Positions 6,903-14,684 of a stretch of DNA of 24,159 bases are shown here, piece after piece (position 1 is the first letter of the stretch; every line of letters starts with the position of its first letter). The position numbers and the translations under genes were made by a program. The DNA is from Deltaproteobacteria bacterium (GTDB lineage: Bacteria; Desulfobacterota; Syntrophobacteria; B119-G9): positions 1 to 24,159 of the forward strand of contig QMLL01000001.1 of the NCBI GenBank assembly GCA_003646715.1, given 5' to 3'. Below the pieces are notes generated by a model. It was not told the DNA's origin. It searched no databases and saw only the letters and a list, made by a program, of their open reading frames with translations.

Positions 6903-8996
6903 CTACTCTATGCAACTGGACTTTCCAAAATGTTCAGAGAATTCTGACAAATCGAGTTCCGGATTTTTTTCCGCCAGGATCGCAAGATCGACTCCATCCA
7001 CATCGCCGTCGCCGTCCATATCACTCGTACAGATACTGTGAATGGTTACGAGAGAGATTTCTGGATCACCATAGAGGTTAAATCCCTGGAGATTGAGCCA
7101 GATTGAAGGACTATTGTAAATCATTTCTTCCTTGGTTAGAGCCAGGGCCTGTCCACATGGTATGTCTTGAGCTAATTTCTTTAGATAGTAATACCCAAGA
7201 GAAAAGTTATCCGGATAATTCGGATTTGGTTCTGTCCATCCTGCGGTGTACCAGGACACTCTGGAGGCAGACACCGTTGCTATTGCTCCCTGTTTTAAAA
7301 GTGAGTAGCCCAGATTGCCTGAATTTTCAGGATAGCCGTTGCTGCAGGCGCAGAGGTAAACCATGGACGGATGAGAATCATCCAGCACTCTACTATCACT
7401 GGACGTGAAAAAAGAGGTTGTTGTTGTCTCGCCACTTTCAGGAGTATCATTTTGATTATCATCCGAAGACCAGTATTTTCTGTAAATACTCGTTGCGTTA
7501 CCATGTCCCACCGCGCAAACAAGACCGTACCCTGAAGCCCAGGAATCTTTGACATTTGTTCGGTTTAGGGGAGCATCAGAAGGATACGTGCTATGCTGAA
7601 GTCCTTCTTTTTCATAAAGAGAAAAGTGGGTAAAATCATTGGATTCTAGAAAATCATTTATTATCCTCTGAGCCAGTTCGGCCCCATCTGTCCGTGTAAG
7701 GTAGTCTGGTGGTTCTTGCTCAAAGTTCAATATGGCAGTGGGAAGCAAAACCTCTTTACGCCACGAAAGGTCTCCTGACTCTGTCTGGTAATCCATGATT
7801 TTTTGAAGTATGTGATCTAGTGTTGAATAGTCATCGTATACCGGTACTCTTCCTACCCATACCTCTGCAGCGTAGTCTACTCCTCCGGGCTTGTTATCAT
7901 CAGGATATTCTCCGTACAGTTCATCACCGTCAATATCCCAGTTGCCGGTTAGATCGGCATAATAGTAGTCAGTGAGAGCTTCTCGATGGCTCGATTCATG
8001 GCTCCTCGGATAGCATTTTTTCATCGGAACATCACCATTGGATGGGTCGGGGTTACCGATGAGAAGTACGTATTTTATCCCTAGATTTTGGTAGTTGTTA
8101 ATCAACCATTGGCGGATTTTTTCAGCCCTGCCGTCAGGTGGTGGCCCTGATAAACTGGTATAATCGTCCTCCGTGACAACCAGTACCGAATGACCTATAG
8201 CTTCCTTGAAACGCACGAAGTCAGATAACTTGGTGCTGTTGTTTACAACTGCATTGGAAGTGATTATTACGTAGTCATATGAAGTATCTCCCCCAGGTGC
8301 TATGTCGGCAGGTGCTGGATTTGTCCCCGAGTCGCTTTCGTTTTGCGGGGTCTCGCCCACTGTTGTACTTTGATATTCTAAATCGCTGGTTTCTGATGCT
8401 CCGAGAGTAATCTTGCACTGTATCTCTTTGACAACCTCTATTTTTCCGTTCCCAGGATAATACCTAACCGGATAGTAGGCCAAACGGAGAAATTTACTGT
8501 TCCTTTTGGTCTTTGTAGCCAGGATTTTAACGGGTTTCACCGGAAAGGGCCTGGATGAAGAGTAAACCAGAATGTTTTTCCCGTGTTTGATCTTTTTGGA
8601 TTTCCCCCAGTCCAGGATGTTTCCACGATCTGTTGAAAGAAGAAGAGGAGGGGAGGGTTCAATTTCATAAAATCCTTTTAATTCCTCACATTTTGTCCTG
8701 ACAATTTGAATACTTATGACCTCCAAACTTCGGCTCGCTGGAACTGGAATAAGTTTGATAATTTCGGGTAAGTTCGGATTTCCCGGATCCATCAAATACG
8801 ATCTGTCGGGGAGTTCAACTCGGTGAGTACCTTTACGCGTTTTAATAAAGTCAAGTTTCGGAGCCATGAACGACACAAAAATTGAGGAGCCGTCGTAATG
8901 GTAGCTATAATGGGATTTCGAAGAAGCTTTTGTGATGTTTATGAGCGAAAAAAACACCATCAGGTGTAAGAATACAATACAACTGAACCGTCTCAT
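6903..8996 (-). CDS. Secreted C25 (gingipain-like) cysteine peptidase with EF-hand/dockerin-like tail
   Basis: A 697-residue secreted protein. Residues 1-25 are a signal peptide (MRRFSCIVFLHLMVFFSLIN...). Residues about 25-230 form a pro-domain-like N-terminus. The peptidase C25 domain (about 240-650) starts DYVIITSNAV and includes KYVLLIGNPDP, the likely catalytic His498 (AVGHGN) and nucleophile Cys551 (LCACSNGY), then GAIATVSASR. The tail has a calcium-loop motif DMDGDGDVDGVDL (659-671) like one dockerin repeat, with only a degenerate second half. In C25 proteins such tails are sometimes surface or complex anchors. The ATG at 8996 is chosen over an in-frame start 15 codons upstream because it gives a clean signal peptide and has AGAGAGGAA in front. 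Likely a general extracellular protease; the substrate is unknown. Confidence 0.88.
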   Translation of the reverse strand: MRRFSCIVFLHLMVFFSLINITKASSKSHYSYHYDGSSIFVSFMAPKLDFIKTRKGTHRVELPDRSYLMDPGNPNLPEIIKLIPVPASRSLEVISIQIVRTKCEELKGFYEIEPSPPLLLSTDRGNILDWGKSKKIKHGKNILVYSSSRPFPVKPVKILATKTKRNSKFLRLAYYPVRYYPGNGKIEVVKEIQCKITLGASETSDLEYQSTTVGETPQNESDSGTNPAPADIAPGGDTSYDYVIITSNAVVNNSTKLSDFVRFKEAIGHSVLVVTEDDYTSLSGPPPDGRAEKIRQWLINNYQNLGIKYVLLIGNPDPSNGDVPMKKCYPRSHESSHREALTDYYYADLTGNWDIDGDELYGEYPDDNKPGGVDYAAEVWVGRVPVYDDYSTLDHILQKIMDYQTESGDLSWRKEVLLPTAILNFEQEPPDYLTRTDGAELAQRIINDFLESNDFTHFSLYEKEGLQHSTYPSDAPLNRTNVKDSWASGYGLVCAVGHGNATSIYRKYWSSDDNQNDTPESGETTTTSFFTSSDSRVLDDSHPSMVYLCACSNGYPENSGNLGYSLLKQGAIATVSASRVSWYTAGWTEPNPNYPDNFSLGYYYLKKLAQDIPCGQALALTKEEMIYNSPSIWLNLQGFNLYGDPEISLVTIHSICTSDMDGDGDVDGVDLAILAEKNPELDLSEFSEHFGKSSCIE

Positions 8997-9139
8997 GGAA
9001 AAATTCCTCTCTGTCGGAAAAGTTATTTTTTCAGCTAACATATTACCATAAGTGAAATAACACCTTCAAAAAAGAAATCGTACCATCAAAACTACGAAAA
9101 AGTTTTCGCACAGAGTATACCAATTATGATGTTTCCCTC

Positions 9140-9191
9140 TTGACAACCACGAAAAAATTGAATAGTCAAATAAGTAACGAAAAATTGAATA
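9140..9191 (+). promoter_or_regulatory. Putative promoter and near-direct repeat upstream of pabA
   Basis: TTGACA at 9140-9145 is a perfect -35 box, with only a weak -10 (TAGTCA, 17-nt spacer). CGAAAAAATTGAATA (9150-9164) recurs as CGAAAAATTGAATA (9178-9191), 28 nt apart from start to start. That could be an operator pair, but simple AT-rich repetition is possible. Confidence 0.35.
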
Positions 9192-9220
9192 TGTTGATTC
9201 AGGAGTTATGTAATAGGCTA

Positions 9221-9247
9221 AAGCCACCCAGACTCGGGTGGCTTTTT
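9221..9247 (+). terminator. Terminator/attenuator hairpin just upstream of pabA
   Basis: AAGCCACCC (9221-9229) pairs perfectly with GGGTGGCTT (9236-9244), loop AGACTC, followed by T's to 9247. No gene on this strand ends just before it, so it either terminates a short transcript or attenuates pabA, which starts 16 nt after the T-run. Confidence 0.75.
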
Positions 9248-9263
9248 TGCTTAAGGGCTGAAA

Positions 9264-9896
9264 ATGAAAATTATCATAATTGATAACTATGATTCCTTTA
9301 CGTACAATCTTTTCCAGCTATTTACTGTCACGGGCGCGGATGTGAAGGTATACAGGAATGATTGTATATCTCTTGATATTCTTTCTCATGAGCCCCCTGA
9401 TGCAATCATAATATCTCCAGGTCCCAAGGATCCGTCAGATTCGGGAATTAGTAAGGATGTGGTCAGGTATTTTGGCAAAACTGTACCCGTCCTCGGCGTA
9501 TGCTTAGGGATGCAGGTAATAAACGAGGTATTTGGTGGGGAAACGATTCTTGCTCCAAGGCCTGTGCATGGAGAAAAAGACCGAATTTTTCATAGCGGAA
9601 AAGGACTTTTTCAATCGATTCCATCTCCTTTTTTCGCAGCCAGATATCACTCTCTGGTTGTAAGCATTGCGAGTGATGACTTGATGATAACTGCCAGAAA
9701 TAGCGAGAATATTATAATGGCGATTGAGCACCTGAAATATCCCATTGTTGGCGTTCAATTTCATCCCGAATCTTTTATGACAGAATATGGTGAGAAAATG
9801 GCAGTGAATTTTCTTAAACAGGTAAAATATCATGGAAGTTCTTCCCAGGATAAAAAACATAATTCAGCTGGAGCCTTCTTTTTGGGAGCGAGATGA
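9264..9896 (+). CDS. pabA: Aminodeoxychorismate/anthranilate synthase glutaminase subunit
   Basis: A 210-residue class I glutamine amidotransferase that frees ammonia from glutamine for its synthase partner. The start MKIIIIDNYDSFTYNL is the family hallmark. The catalytic triad is visible: Cys80 in GVCLGMQ, His167 and Glu169 in VQFHPESF. The neighbour is a PabB-type synthase, so the role is p-aminobenzoate for folate, though PabA proteins may also serve TrpE. The last ~24 residues, after NFLKQV, extend beyond the usual family end and overlap the start of pabB by 65 nt; this tail is probably a by-product of the overlap. The ribosome binding site is modest (AAGGGCTG). Confidence 0.93.
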   Translation: MKIIIIDNYDSFTYNLFQLFTVTGADVKVYRNDCISLDILSHEPPDAIIISPGPKDPSDSGISKDVVRYFGKTVPVLGVCLGMQVINEVFGGETILAPRPVHGEKDRIFHSGKGLFQSIPSPFFAARYHSLVVSIASDDLMITARNSENIIMAIEHLKYPIVGVQFHPESFMTEYGEKMAVNFLKQVKYHGSSSQDKKHNSAGAFFLGAR

Positions 9897-11250
9897 AAAA
9901 ATAGAAGATATCTTTACACCGCTCGCTTCAATACCCCACTCAGTGCTTTTGCTTAGTGGTGGCGACGGGGATTGTTCCAGGTATTCCTTTGCTGGCATTG
10001 AACCTTTTCTGATTGTACAATGTTGGAGAGATCTAGTAGAAATAAAAAATAAATCCGGGAAAACGGTACGACTCAAGGGAAATCCATTTGACATAGTGCA
10101 ATCTATCCTCGATCATCTCAAGGTTGATACGCAAGGTAGTGATGCACCATTTTGTGCCGGTGCCATGGGCTACTGGGGTTATGACCTTCGGTATCAACTG
10201 GAAAGACTTCCAGATATTGGTAATGATGATCTCTTGATACCGGACCTCTACCTTGTTTTCCCGAGCGTCATAATCACGCTGGATAGAGATAACAACCACT
10301 TCGTTTTGAATCTTGTCGAAACAGACATTGATAGTTTTGAACAGGATTCCGTGTCTGATAAGGTTGAAAGGTTAATAAAGTGGAGCAGGTACTGGCATAG
10401 CCATTTGTTCAATCTTCCTGAGCCCGTTTCAAAAGGAAAATATGATACAAATTTTACGAAAGAAGAGTATATTGAGGCCATCGATAAGACGAGAGATTAC
10501 ATTAGACACGGACATATCTATCAGGTAAATATTTCTCAACGCTTTACGTTTCCTTTTGAAGGTTCTGACTATTTGCTTTTCAGGAAACTTTTTCGTCTGA
10601 ACCCGGCTTCTTTTTTTGCATACATGAACTGTGGGGATTTTACGGTACTTTCCACATCCCCGGAACGTTTCATTTATCGCAACGGAGATTACATTGAAAC
10701 ACGTCCGATAAAAGGAACGAGACCTAGGGGAAAAACTCCCGACGAAGACGAAAAACTTCAAAGGGAACTTATTGAAAGTTCGAAAGAAGACGCTGAGTTA
10801 TCGATGATTGTTGATCTTCTCAGAAATGACTTGGGTAAGGTTTGTTTGCCTGGAACTGTAAAAGTAAAAGAACACAAGAGGATAGAAGCTTACCAGAACG
10901 TTTTTCATCTTGTTTCAATCGTGGAAGGGCGACTCCCGGAGCACTGCAGACACATGGATATACTTAAAGCAGTATTTCCGGGCGGATCCATTACAGGATG
11001 TCCGAAAGTGAGGGCAATGGAAATTATAGAGGAGCTGGAAACGGTAAAGCGTAATATCTACACAGGGTCTATAGGGTACGTTGGTTTAAATGGAACCATG
11101 GACCTCAACATAGCTATAAGGACAGCGATAAGGAAAGGGGACAAGCTCTATCTGTCGGTAGGTGGAGGTATTGTATATGGTTCAGAACCGGAAGCGGAAT
11201 ACATGGAAACAATTCACAAAGGTGAGACCTTCTTACAATTGCTGTCCTAG
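9832..11250 (+). CDS. pabB: Aminodeoxychorismate synthase component I
   Basis: A 472-residue chorismate-using enzyme that forms 4-amino-4-deoxychorismate with the PabA glutaminase. PIKGTRPRG with Lys294 is the signature that separates PabB from anthranilate synthase TrpE (PIAGT). HIYQVNISQRF, FPGGSITGCPKVRAMEIIEELE and YTGSIGYVGLNG are the other conserved chorismate-binding blocks, and the C-terminus SVGGGIVYGSEPEAEYMET is normal. The length fits the family. The ATG at 9832 overlaps pabA by 65 nt, and no better in-frame start lies in the next ~20 codons, suggesting translational coupling. pabC follows 42 nt later, so the three genes form one operon. Confidence 0.95.
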   Translation: MEVLPRIKNIIQLEPSFWERDEKIEDIFTPLASIPHSVLLLSGGDGDCSRYSFAGIEPFLIVQCWRDLVEIKNKSGKTVRLKGNPFDIVQSILDHLKVDTQGSDAPFCAGAMGYWGYDLRYQLERLPDIGNDDLLIPDLYLVFPSVIITLDRDNNHFVLNLVETDIDSFEQDSVSDKVERLIKWSRYWHSHLFNLPEPVSKGKYDTNFTKEEYIEAIDKTRDYIRHGHIYQVNISQRFTFPFEGSDYLLFRKLFRLNPASFFAYMNCGDFTVLSTSPERFIYRNGDYIETRPIKGTRPRGKTPDEDEKLQRELIESSKEDAELSMIVDLLRNDLGKVCLPGTVKVKEHKRIEAYQNVFHLVSIVEGRLPEHCRHMDILKAVFPGGSITGCPKVRAMEIIEELETVKRNIYTGSIGYVGLNGTMDLNIAIRTAIRKGDKLYLSVGGGIVYGSEPEAEYMETIHKGETFLQLLS

Positions 11251-11292
11251 ACGGTTGGGCATTAGTCTAATGTTAAAAGGATCACAAGAACT

Positions 11293-12147
11293 GTGGAAGA
11301 ATACATATATGTGAACAACACCCTTGTCCCGATCTCTGAGGCCAGAATTTCTCCGCTCGATCGTGGTTTTCTCTACGGAGACGGCCTTTTTGAAACTATT
11401 CGTGTGAACCGGGGACGCCCCCTTTTTCTGAAAGATCACCTAGAAAGAATAGAGAGTTCCTGCTCTGCTTTTAACATTTGTCTTGACGTAGATCCGATAG
11501 AAGACTGGTATGAAAAAATTGAAAGAGTGATTGCAGCAAATAACCTGGGTGATGGGCTGGCGGCAGTTAAAATCCTGGTAACGAGGGGAACCGATTTTCC
11601 TGAACCGAGACTTCCTAAATCTCAGAAACCTACAGTGATAATCTATGCCCGTTCGTATAATCCTCCTTCCAGTGAGAAATACAATAAAGGCTTGAAATTG
11701 ATTACCTTTCCCCACAGAAGACACACAAAGCTGGCAGATTATAAAAGTCTTAATTATCTTTTTTATCTTGCTGCAAAAGAATGGGCGGTAGGGAAGGGGG
11801 GCGATGAAGCCCTTATACTTAATGGTGACGGTACGGTATCCGAGGGATCCACCACAAACATTTTTTACGTGAAGGATGGTAAAGTATATAAGCCTATTTC
11901 CGCACATTATCTTAGAGGAATCATGGAAAAGCAAGTGATAAAGTTTCTTGAGACGGCAGGCGTGGAGGTGAAAGAAAAAGAAACGTATATTGAAGGTTTG
12001 CTGGAAGCTGATGAACTATTTCTCACCAATTCCCTGGTTGAGGTTATACCTGCATACTCGATTGACGGAAAGGTTTTGTCGAGAAAAGGAAATACAATAA
12101 GGGAACTTGTTGAAATGGACTGGGGAAGGATTGCAAATTGTCTGTAA
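11293..12147 (+). CDS. pabC: Class IV aminotransferase-fold enzyme, probably 4-amino-4-deoxychorismate lyase
   Basis: A 284-residue fold-type IV PLP enzyme. The N-terminus ISPLDRGFLYGDGLFETIRV is the family hallmark. The PLP lysine is K151 in ADYKSLNYL, and EALILNGDGTVSEGSTTNIFYV carries the phosphate- and carboxylate-binding residues. D-amino-acid and branched-chain aminotransferases share these motifs, so assignment rests on context: it follows pabA and pabB, and PabC is the step that splits aminodeoxychorismate into p-aminobenzoate and pyruvate. The start is GTG (EEYIYVNNT follows), with AAAAGG about 13 nt upstream; initiation may be weak or coupled. Confidence in the fold is very high, in PabC specificity good. 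Confidence 0.88.
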   Translation: MEEYIYVNNTLVPISEARISPLDRGFLYGDGLFETIRVNRGRPLFLKDHLERIESSCSAFNICLDVDPIEDWYEKIERVIAANNLGDGLAAVKILVTRGTDFPEPRLPKSQKPTVIIYARSYNPPSSEKYNKGLKLITFPHRRHTKLADYKSLNYLFYLAAKEWAVGKGGDEALILNGDGTVSEGSTTNIFYVKDGKVYKPISAHYLRGIMEKQVIKFLETAGVEVKEKETYIEGLLEADELFLTNSLVEVIPAYSIDGKVLSRKGNTIRELVEMDWGRIANCL

Positions 12148-12223
12148 CTCACTGTTCTGCCCCAGTATTCATCACAATCCTGGAGAGGGTTCTTAAAAGT
12201 GGCGGCTATGACCAATAATGCTC

Positions 12224-12287
12224 GATTCCTGCCTCCGCAGGAATGACAGAGAGTAACGTCAACGTCATTCCCGCGAACGCGGGAATC
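12224..12287. repeat. Inverted pair of REP-like palindromes
   Basis: Two 24-nt units in opposite orientation, 12224-12247 and 12264-12287. Each has ends GATTCC and GGAATGAC around a GC hairpin: ATTCCTGC/GCAGGAAT, and ATTCCCGCG/CGCGGGAAT with an AA loop. This is the usual layout of bacterial REP/BIME elements. It lies in the 231-base gap after pabC, in which I see no gene; the pair may also end transcription from both sides. Confidence 0.8.
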
Positions 12288-12378
12288 CAAGCCCCTAGAC
12301 TGAAGTACGAACTCAGCGCAAGCTTTCACGTCGGTCGTTCTAAAGGGCATTTCGTATAAAGCTGGTCCGTTGGCGCTT

Positions 12379-13134
12379 CTAAAGGCCTCTTTTCTTCTTA
12401 CGTATTTTCCTTGCTTCTCTCTTCCAGGCAGGTCCCTTCCTTCTTTTGCGGTCCCTTTCTTTCTTTCTTGCGACATCAGGATCTCTCTCAAGATCAAGGA
12501 AAAAGGAACCCGGCAACGCTTCCGGAACCGCTTCAATTTCCTTAGGCTTTTTCAGTTTTTTCTCTTTTGTTTTCTTTACTTCTCTTTCAGGCAGCGGAGG
12601 GCCCGAAATAAATCTAGAAGGGATTTCCTCTGCCAGGAACATATTTTCACCATGAGCTCTGAAGATTATTCCTTCCAGGAATGCTTCTTCGGCGTTGATC
12701 TCCAGGAGAAGAGGAGACTTATCTCTTCTTTTTCCAATTCTTAGAGCGAGTTCTTTGGTCCTGCACAGGGGAAGAAAGGGTCTTCCGGCAGCTTTGAGGC
12801 CATGATTATATATGTGATAGCAGGCTTTGAGCCTTGCGGCATAAAAAAGCGTTCTTGGTGGTTGCTCAACCGGGTAATAAGGTTTTTTGATTGAATCGTT
12901 CAAGACGATTTTTTTGCCTTCTAATCGATAAGGGGGATCAAATCCGAGAAGAATCAAGTCTTTCAAGTGCGATTCTCTCACGTAGCTCCAGCCGTCCTCT
13001 TCCTTTACGGCCCACAACAATTCTTTAATGGAAATAGAACCGTCGCCATCCAGGAATATTCCAAATTCATCCGGGCTGTGGCAAAGCACGTAAGAGAGGA
13101 ATTTTAGAAGTCTTTTAGCTTTCTTTTTGTCCAT
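12379..13134 (-). CDS. Divergent KptA/Tpt1-like RNA 2'-phosphotransferase homologue
   Basis: A 251-residue protein. Residues 1-180 align by eye with KptA/Tpt1, which removes a 2'-phosphate from RNA using NAD+: LLKFLSYVLCHSPDEFGIFLD (start), DGSISIKELL, LFYAARLKACYHIYNHGLKAAGR, LLLEINAEEA, GIIFRAHGENMFLAEEIP. Key residues look altered: the usual LRH is LCH (C18-H19), the RAxQGHS loop is not recognisable, LYHGT is LFYAA, and RxHVHLS is RPFLPLC. Activity may be lost or changed. Residues 180-251 form a very basic Lys/Arg/Glu tail, which suggests nucleic-acid binding. The ATG at 13134 lies 4 nt after the stop of the deacetylase-like gene, so they are co-transcribed; an upstream TTG would overlap that gene. 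The fold call is moderately sure and the function uncertain. Confidence 0.65.
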   Translation of the reverse strand: MDKKKAKRLLKFLSYVLCHSPDEFGIFLDGDGSISIKELLWAVKEEDGWSYVRESHLKDLILLGFDPPYRLEGKKIVLNDSIKKPYYPVEQPPRTLFYAARLKACYHIYNHGLKAAGRPFLPLCRTKELALRIGKRRDKSPLLLEINAEEAFLEGIIFRAHGENMFLAEEIPSRFISGPPLPEREVKKTKEKKLKKPKEIEAVPEALPGSFFLDLERDPDVARKKERDRKRRKGPAWKREARKIRKKKRGL

Positions 13135-13138
13135 GAGT

Positions 13139-14026
13139 TTAGTCGTTTTTATAATCTGCAAGTATTTCTATGATCGGTGGTATAACTGTTCTTGCTATAT
13201 CAGCCCGCGACCCACCACCCAACACGACCTCTAGTTTACCACCGCAAAGTTCAAGCGAAAGCTCAACCATGAGCCTTGCAATGTTATTGTAGCATTCACC
13301 TGTTAAACCAAGATCTCCATAGTCACCTCGGTGAGTGTCAAAACCAAAGTACCAGAAAATCAGATCCGGCTTGAAGTTTCGTACGGCATCTGGAAAAACA
13401 GAGCAAACCTTATCAAAATATATTTCATTCTGACTTCTATCGTCTTTTTCCGTTCGCCCCCAGCCAAACCAACCGCTTCTCACAGCGACGTCAATTTTGG
13501 TGCCATCAGGGGATTTGTAGTCGTTATAACACATGCAAACGTGAAGCACGTCAGGATCATCTTTAACCAGGTCTCTTGTGCCGTCGCCGTGGTGTGCATC
13601 GGTGTCGAGAATAGCGAATTTCTTAACACCATAAATTTCTCGCAGTTTTGTAATGGTGATCACTACGTCGTTAAAACAGCAGTAACCGCCAAAATAGTCT
13701 CTCCCGGAGTGATGTCCACCGGCTCCTATAAAAGCGAACGCATTATCGATTTCCCCCGTCCATATTTTTTCTCCACCGAGAACAACACCTCCAGCCGAAT
13801 GCCACGCTGTGCTGCAAAGGTGGTCCGCCTGTACTCCAAGTATCAGTTCAGGCGTGTGTACTTTTAGAATCCACTCCTCTTCAAGGGGTGGAGATTCAAA
13901 CATTACTACATTTTCTCTCTGAAGAAGGTGCTCTATCGCCTCGGGAAAATCTTCAAGTCTGGTACCCTGAGTCAGGTAACTTCGCCTACTAAAGCTCGGG
14001 TGGTAAAAAATGCCGGTTTTTCTCAT
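13139..14026 (-). CDS. Histone-deacetylase/AcuC-fold amidohydrolase
   Basis: A 295-residue arginase/deacetylase-fold enzyme. Such bacterial proteins remove acetyl groups from proteins, polyamines or small amides with a zinc ion. GGHHSGRD (103-110) holds the proton-relay His pair. DTDAHHGDGT (141-150) gives zinc ligands D143 and H145, and FGFDTHRGDYGDLGLT gives ligand D230. The catalytic Tyr of the usual GGGY motif near the end is absent: here it reads VVLGGGSRAD. That would lower classic deacetylase activity or shift its substrate. Upstream is a GGAGCGG site. It forms a two-gene reverse-strand operon with the KptA-like gene, 4 nt apart. Fold certain, substrate unknown. Confidence 0.85.
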   Translation of the reverse strand: MRKTGIFYHPSFSRRSYLTQGTRLEDFPEAIEHLLQRENVVMFESPPLEEEWILKVHTPELILGVQADHLCSTAWHSAGGVVLGGEKIWTGEIDNAFAFIGAGGHHSGRDYFGGYCCFNDVVITITKLREIYGVKKFAILDTDAHHGDGTRDLVKDDPDVLHVCMCYNDYKSPDGTKIDVAVRSGWFGWGRTEKDDRSQNEIYFDKVCSVFPDAVRNFKPDLIFWYFGFDTHRGDYGDLGLTGECYNNIARLMVELSLELCGGKLEVVLGGGSRADIARTVIPPIIEILADYKND

Positions 14027-14177
14027 TAATCCGCTCCATGGTTATTGAGTCCGCCGAAATATTCATAACCCTCATAATATTATAGAAATATAAATATTGC
14101 CCTTTTACATTTCCTATGCTATCTAAAAAAATATGTGATATCAAGCGCCTTCAACCCCCAGAAGGAGTTATTCGCAA

Positions 14178-14684
14178 ATGAAAGATTACTGGCAACCTTA
14201 TCTTGGCGGCGTAGCCCTCGGTTTTCTTCTTTTCTTTTCTTTTCTAATCTGCGGTAAGAGCGTAGGAGGCTCATCTTTTCTCACGCGACTGGCCGCGTAC
14301 TTTGTTCATATCGTTGCTCCATCTCATATAGAAAACTCAGCCTATTTTGGTCGATATTTTGCCGGCGCTAAAACACCTTTAAACTACTGGCTGGCCTATC
14401 TGGGTTATGGCACGTTTTTGGGAGGACTTGCATCTGCCTTTGTTCACGGCCGTTTAAAAATATCGATAGATAAAGGACCGAAGGTATCTCCCAAAGGCAG
14501 GCTGGCGCTGGCCATGTTTGGGGGTATCTTTGTCGGTTTCGCGTCAAGACTTGGGCTTGGTTGTACCAGCGGGCAGGGTTTAATTGGTGCCTCAATGCTG
14601 TCTGTTGGTTCATGGGTTTTCCTTTTTTCTGTGTTTTTAGGTGGATACGCAATTGCATATAGAGTCAGGGAAGGGTGGCTGTAA
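14178..14684 (+). CDS. YeeE/YedE family membrane transporter, N-terminal half
   Basis: A 168-residue membrane protein with about four helices, near residues 9-27, 66-86, 108-126 and 137-158. It is the first half of a split YeeE/YedE (DUF395) transporter. The family includes thiosulfate importers (TsuA-type) and a YedE branch linked to selenium metabolism. The hallmark LGLGCTSGQG carries the conserved substrate-relay Cys at 129. A good AGAAGGAG site lies upstream. The stop overlaps the start of the second half by one base (TAATG), so both halves are translationally coupled and probably form one pseudosymmetric channel in the inner membrane. Substrate: thiosulfate or another small sulfur/selenium compound (inference). 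Confidence 0.85.
   Translation: MKDYWQPYLGGVALGFLLFFSFLICGKSVGGSSFLTRLAAYFVHIVAPSHIENSAYFGRYFAGAKTPLNYWLAYLGYGTFLGGLASAFVHGRLKISIDKGPKVSPKGRLALAMFGGIFVGFASRLGLGCTSGQGLIGASMLSVGSWVFLFSVFLGGYAIAYRVREGWL

Noticed and set aside
9264..11250. Anthranilate synthase (trpG/trpE) instead of pabA/pabB
   Set aside because: The synthase has PIKGT, not PIAGT, and a class IV lyase gene follows; no trp genes are adjacent.
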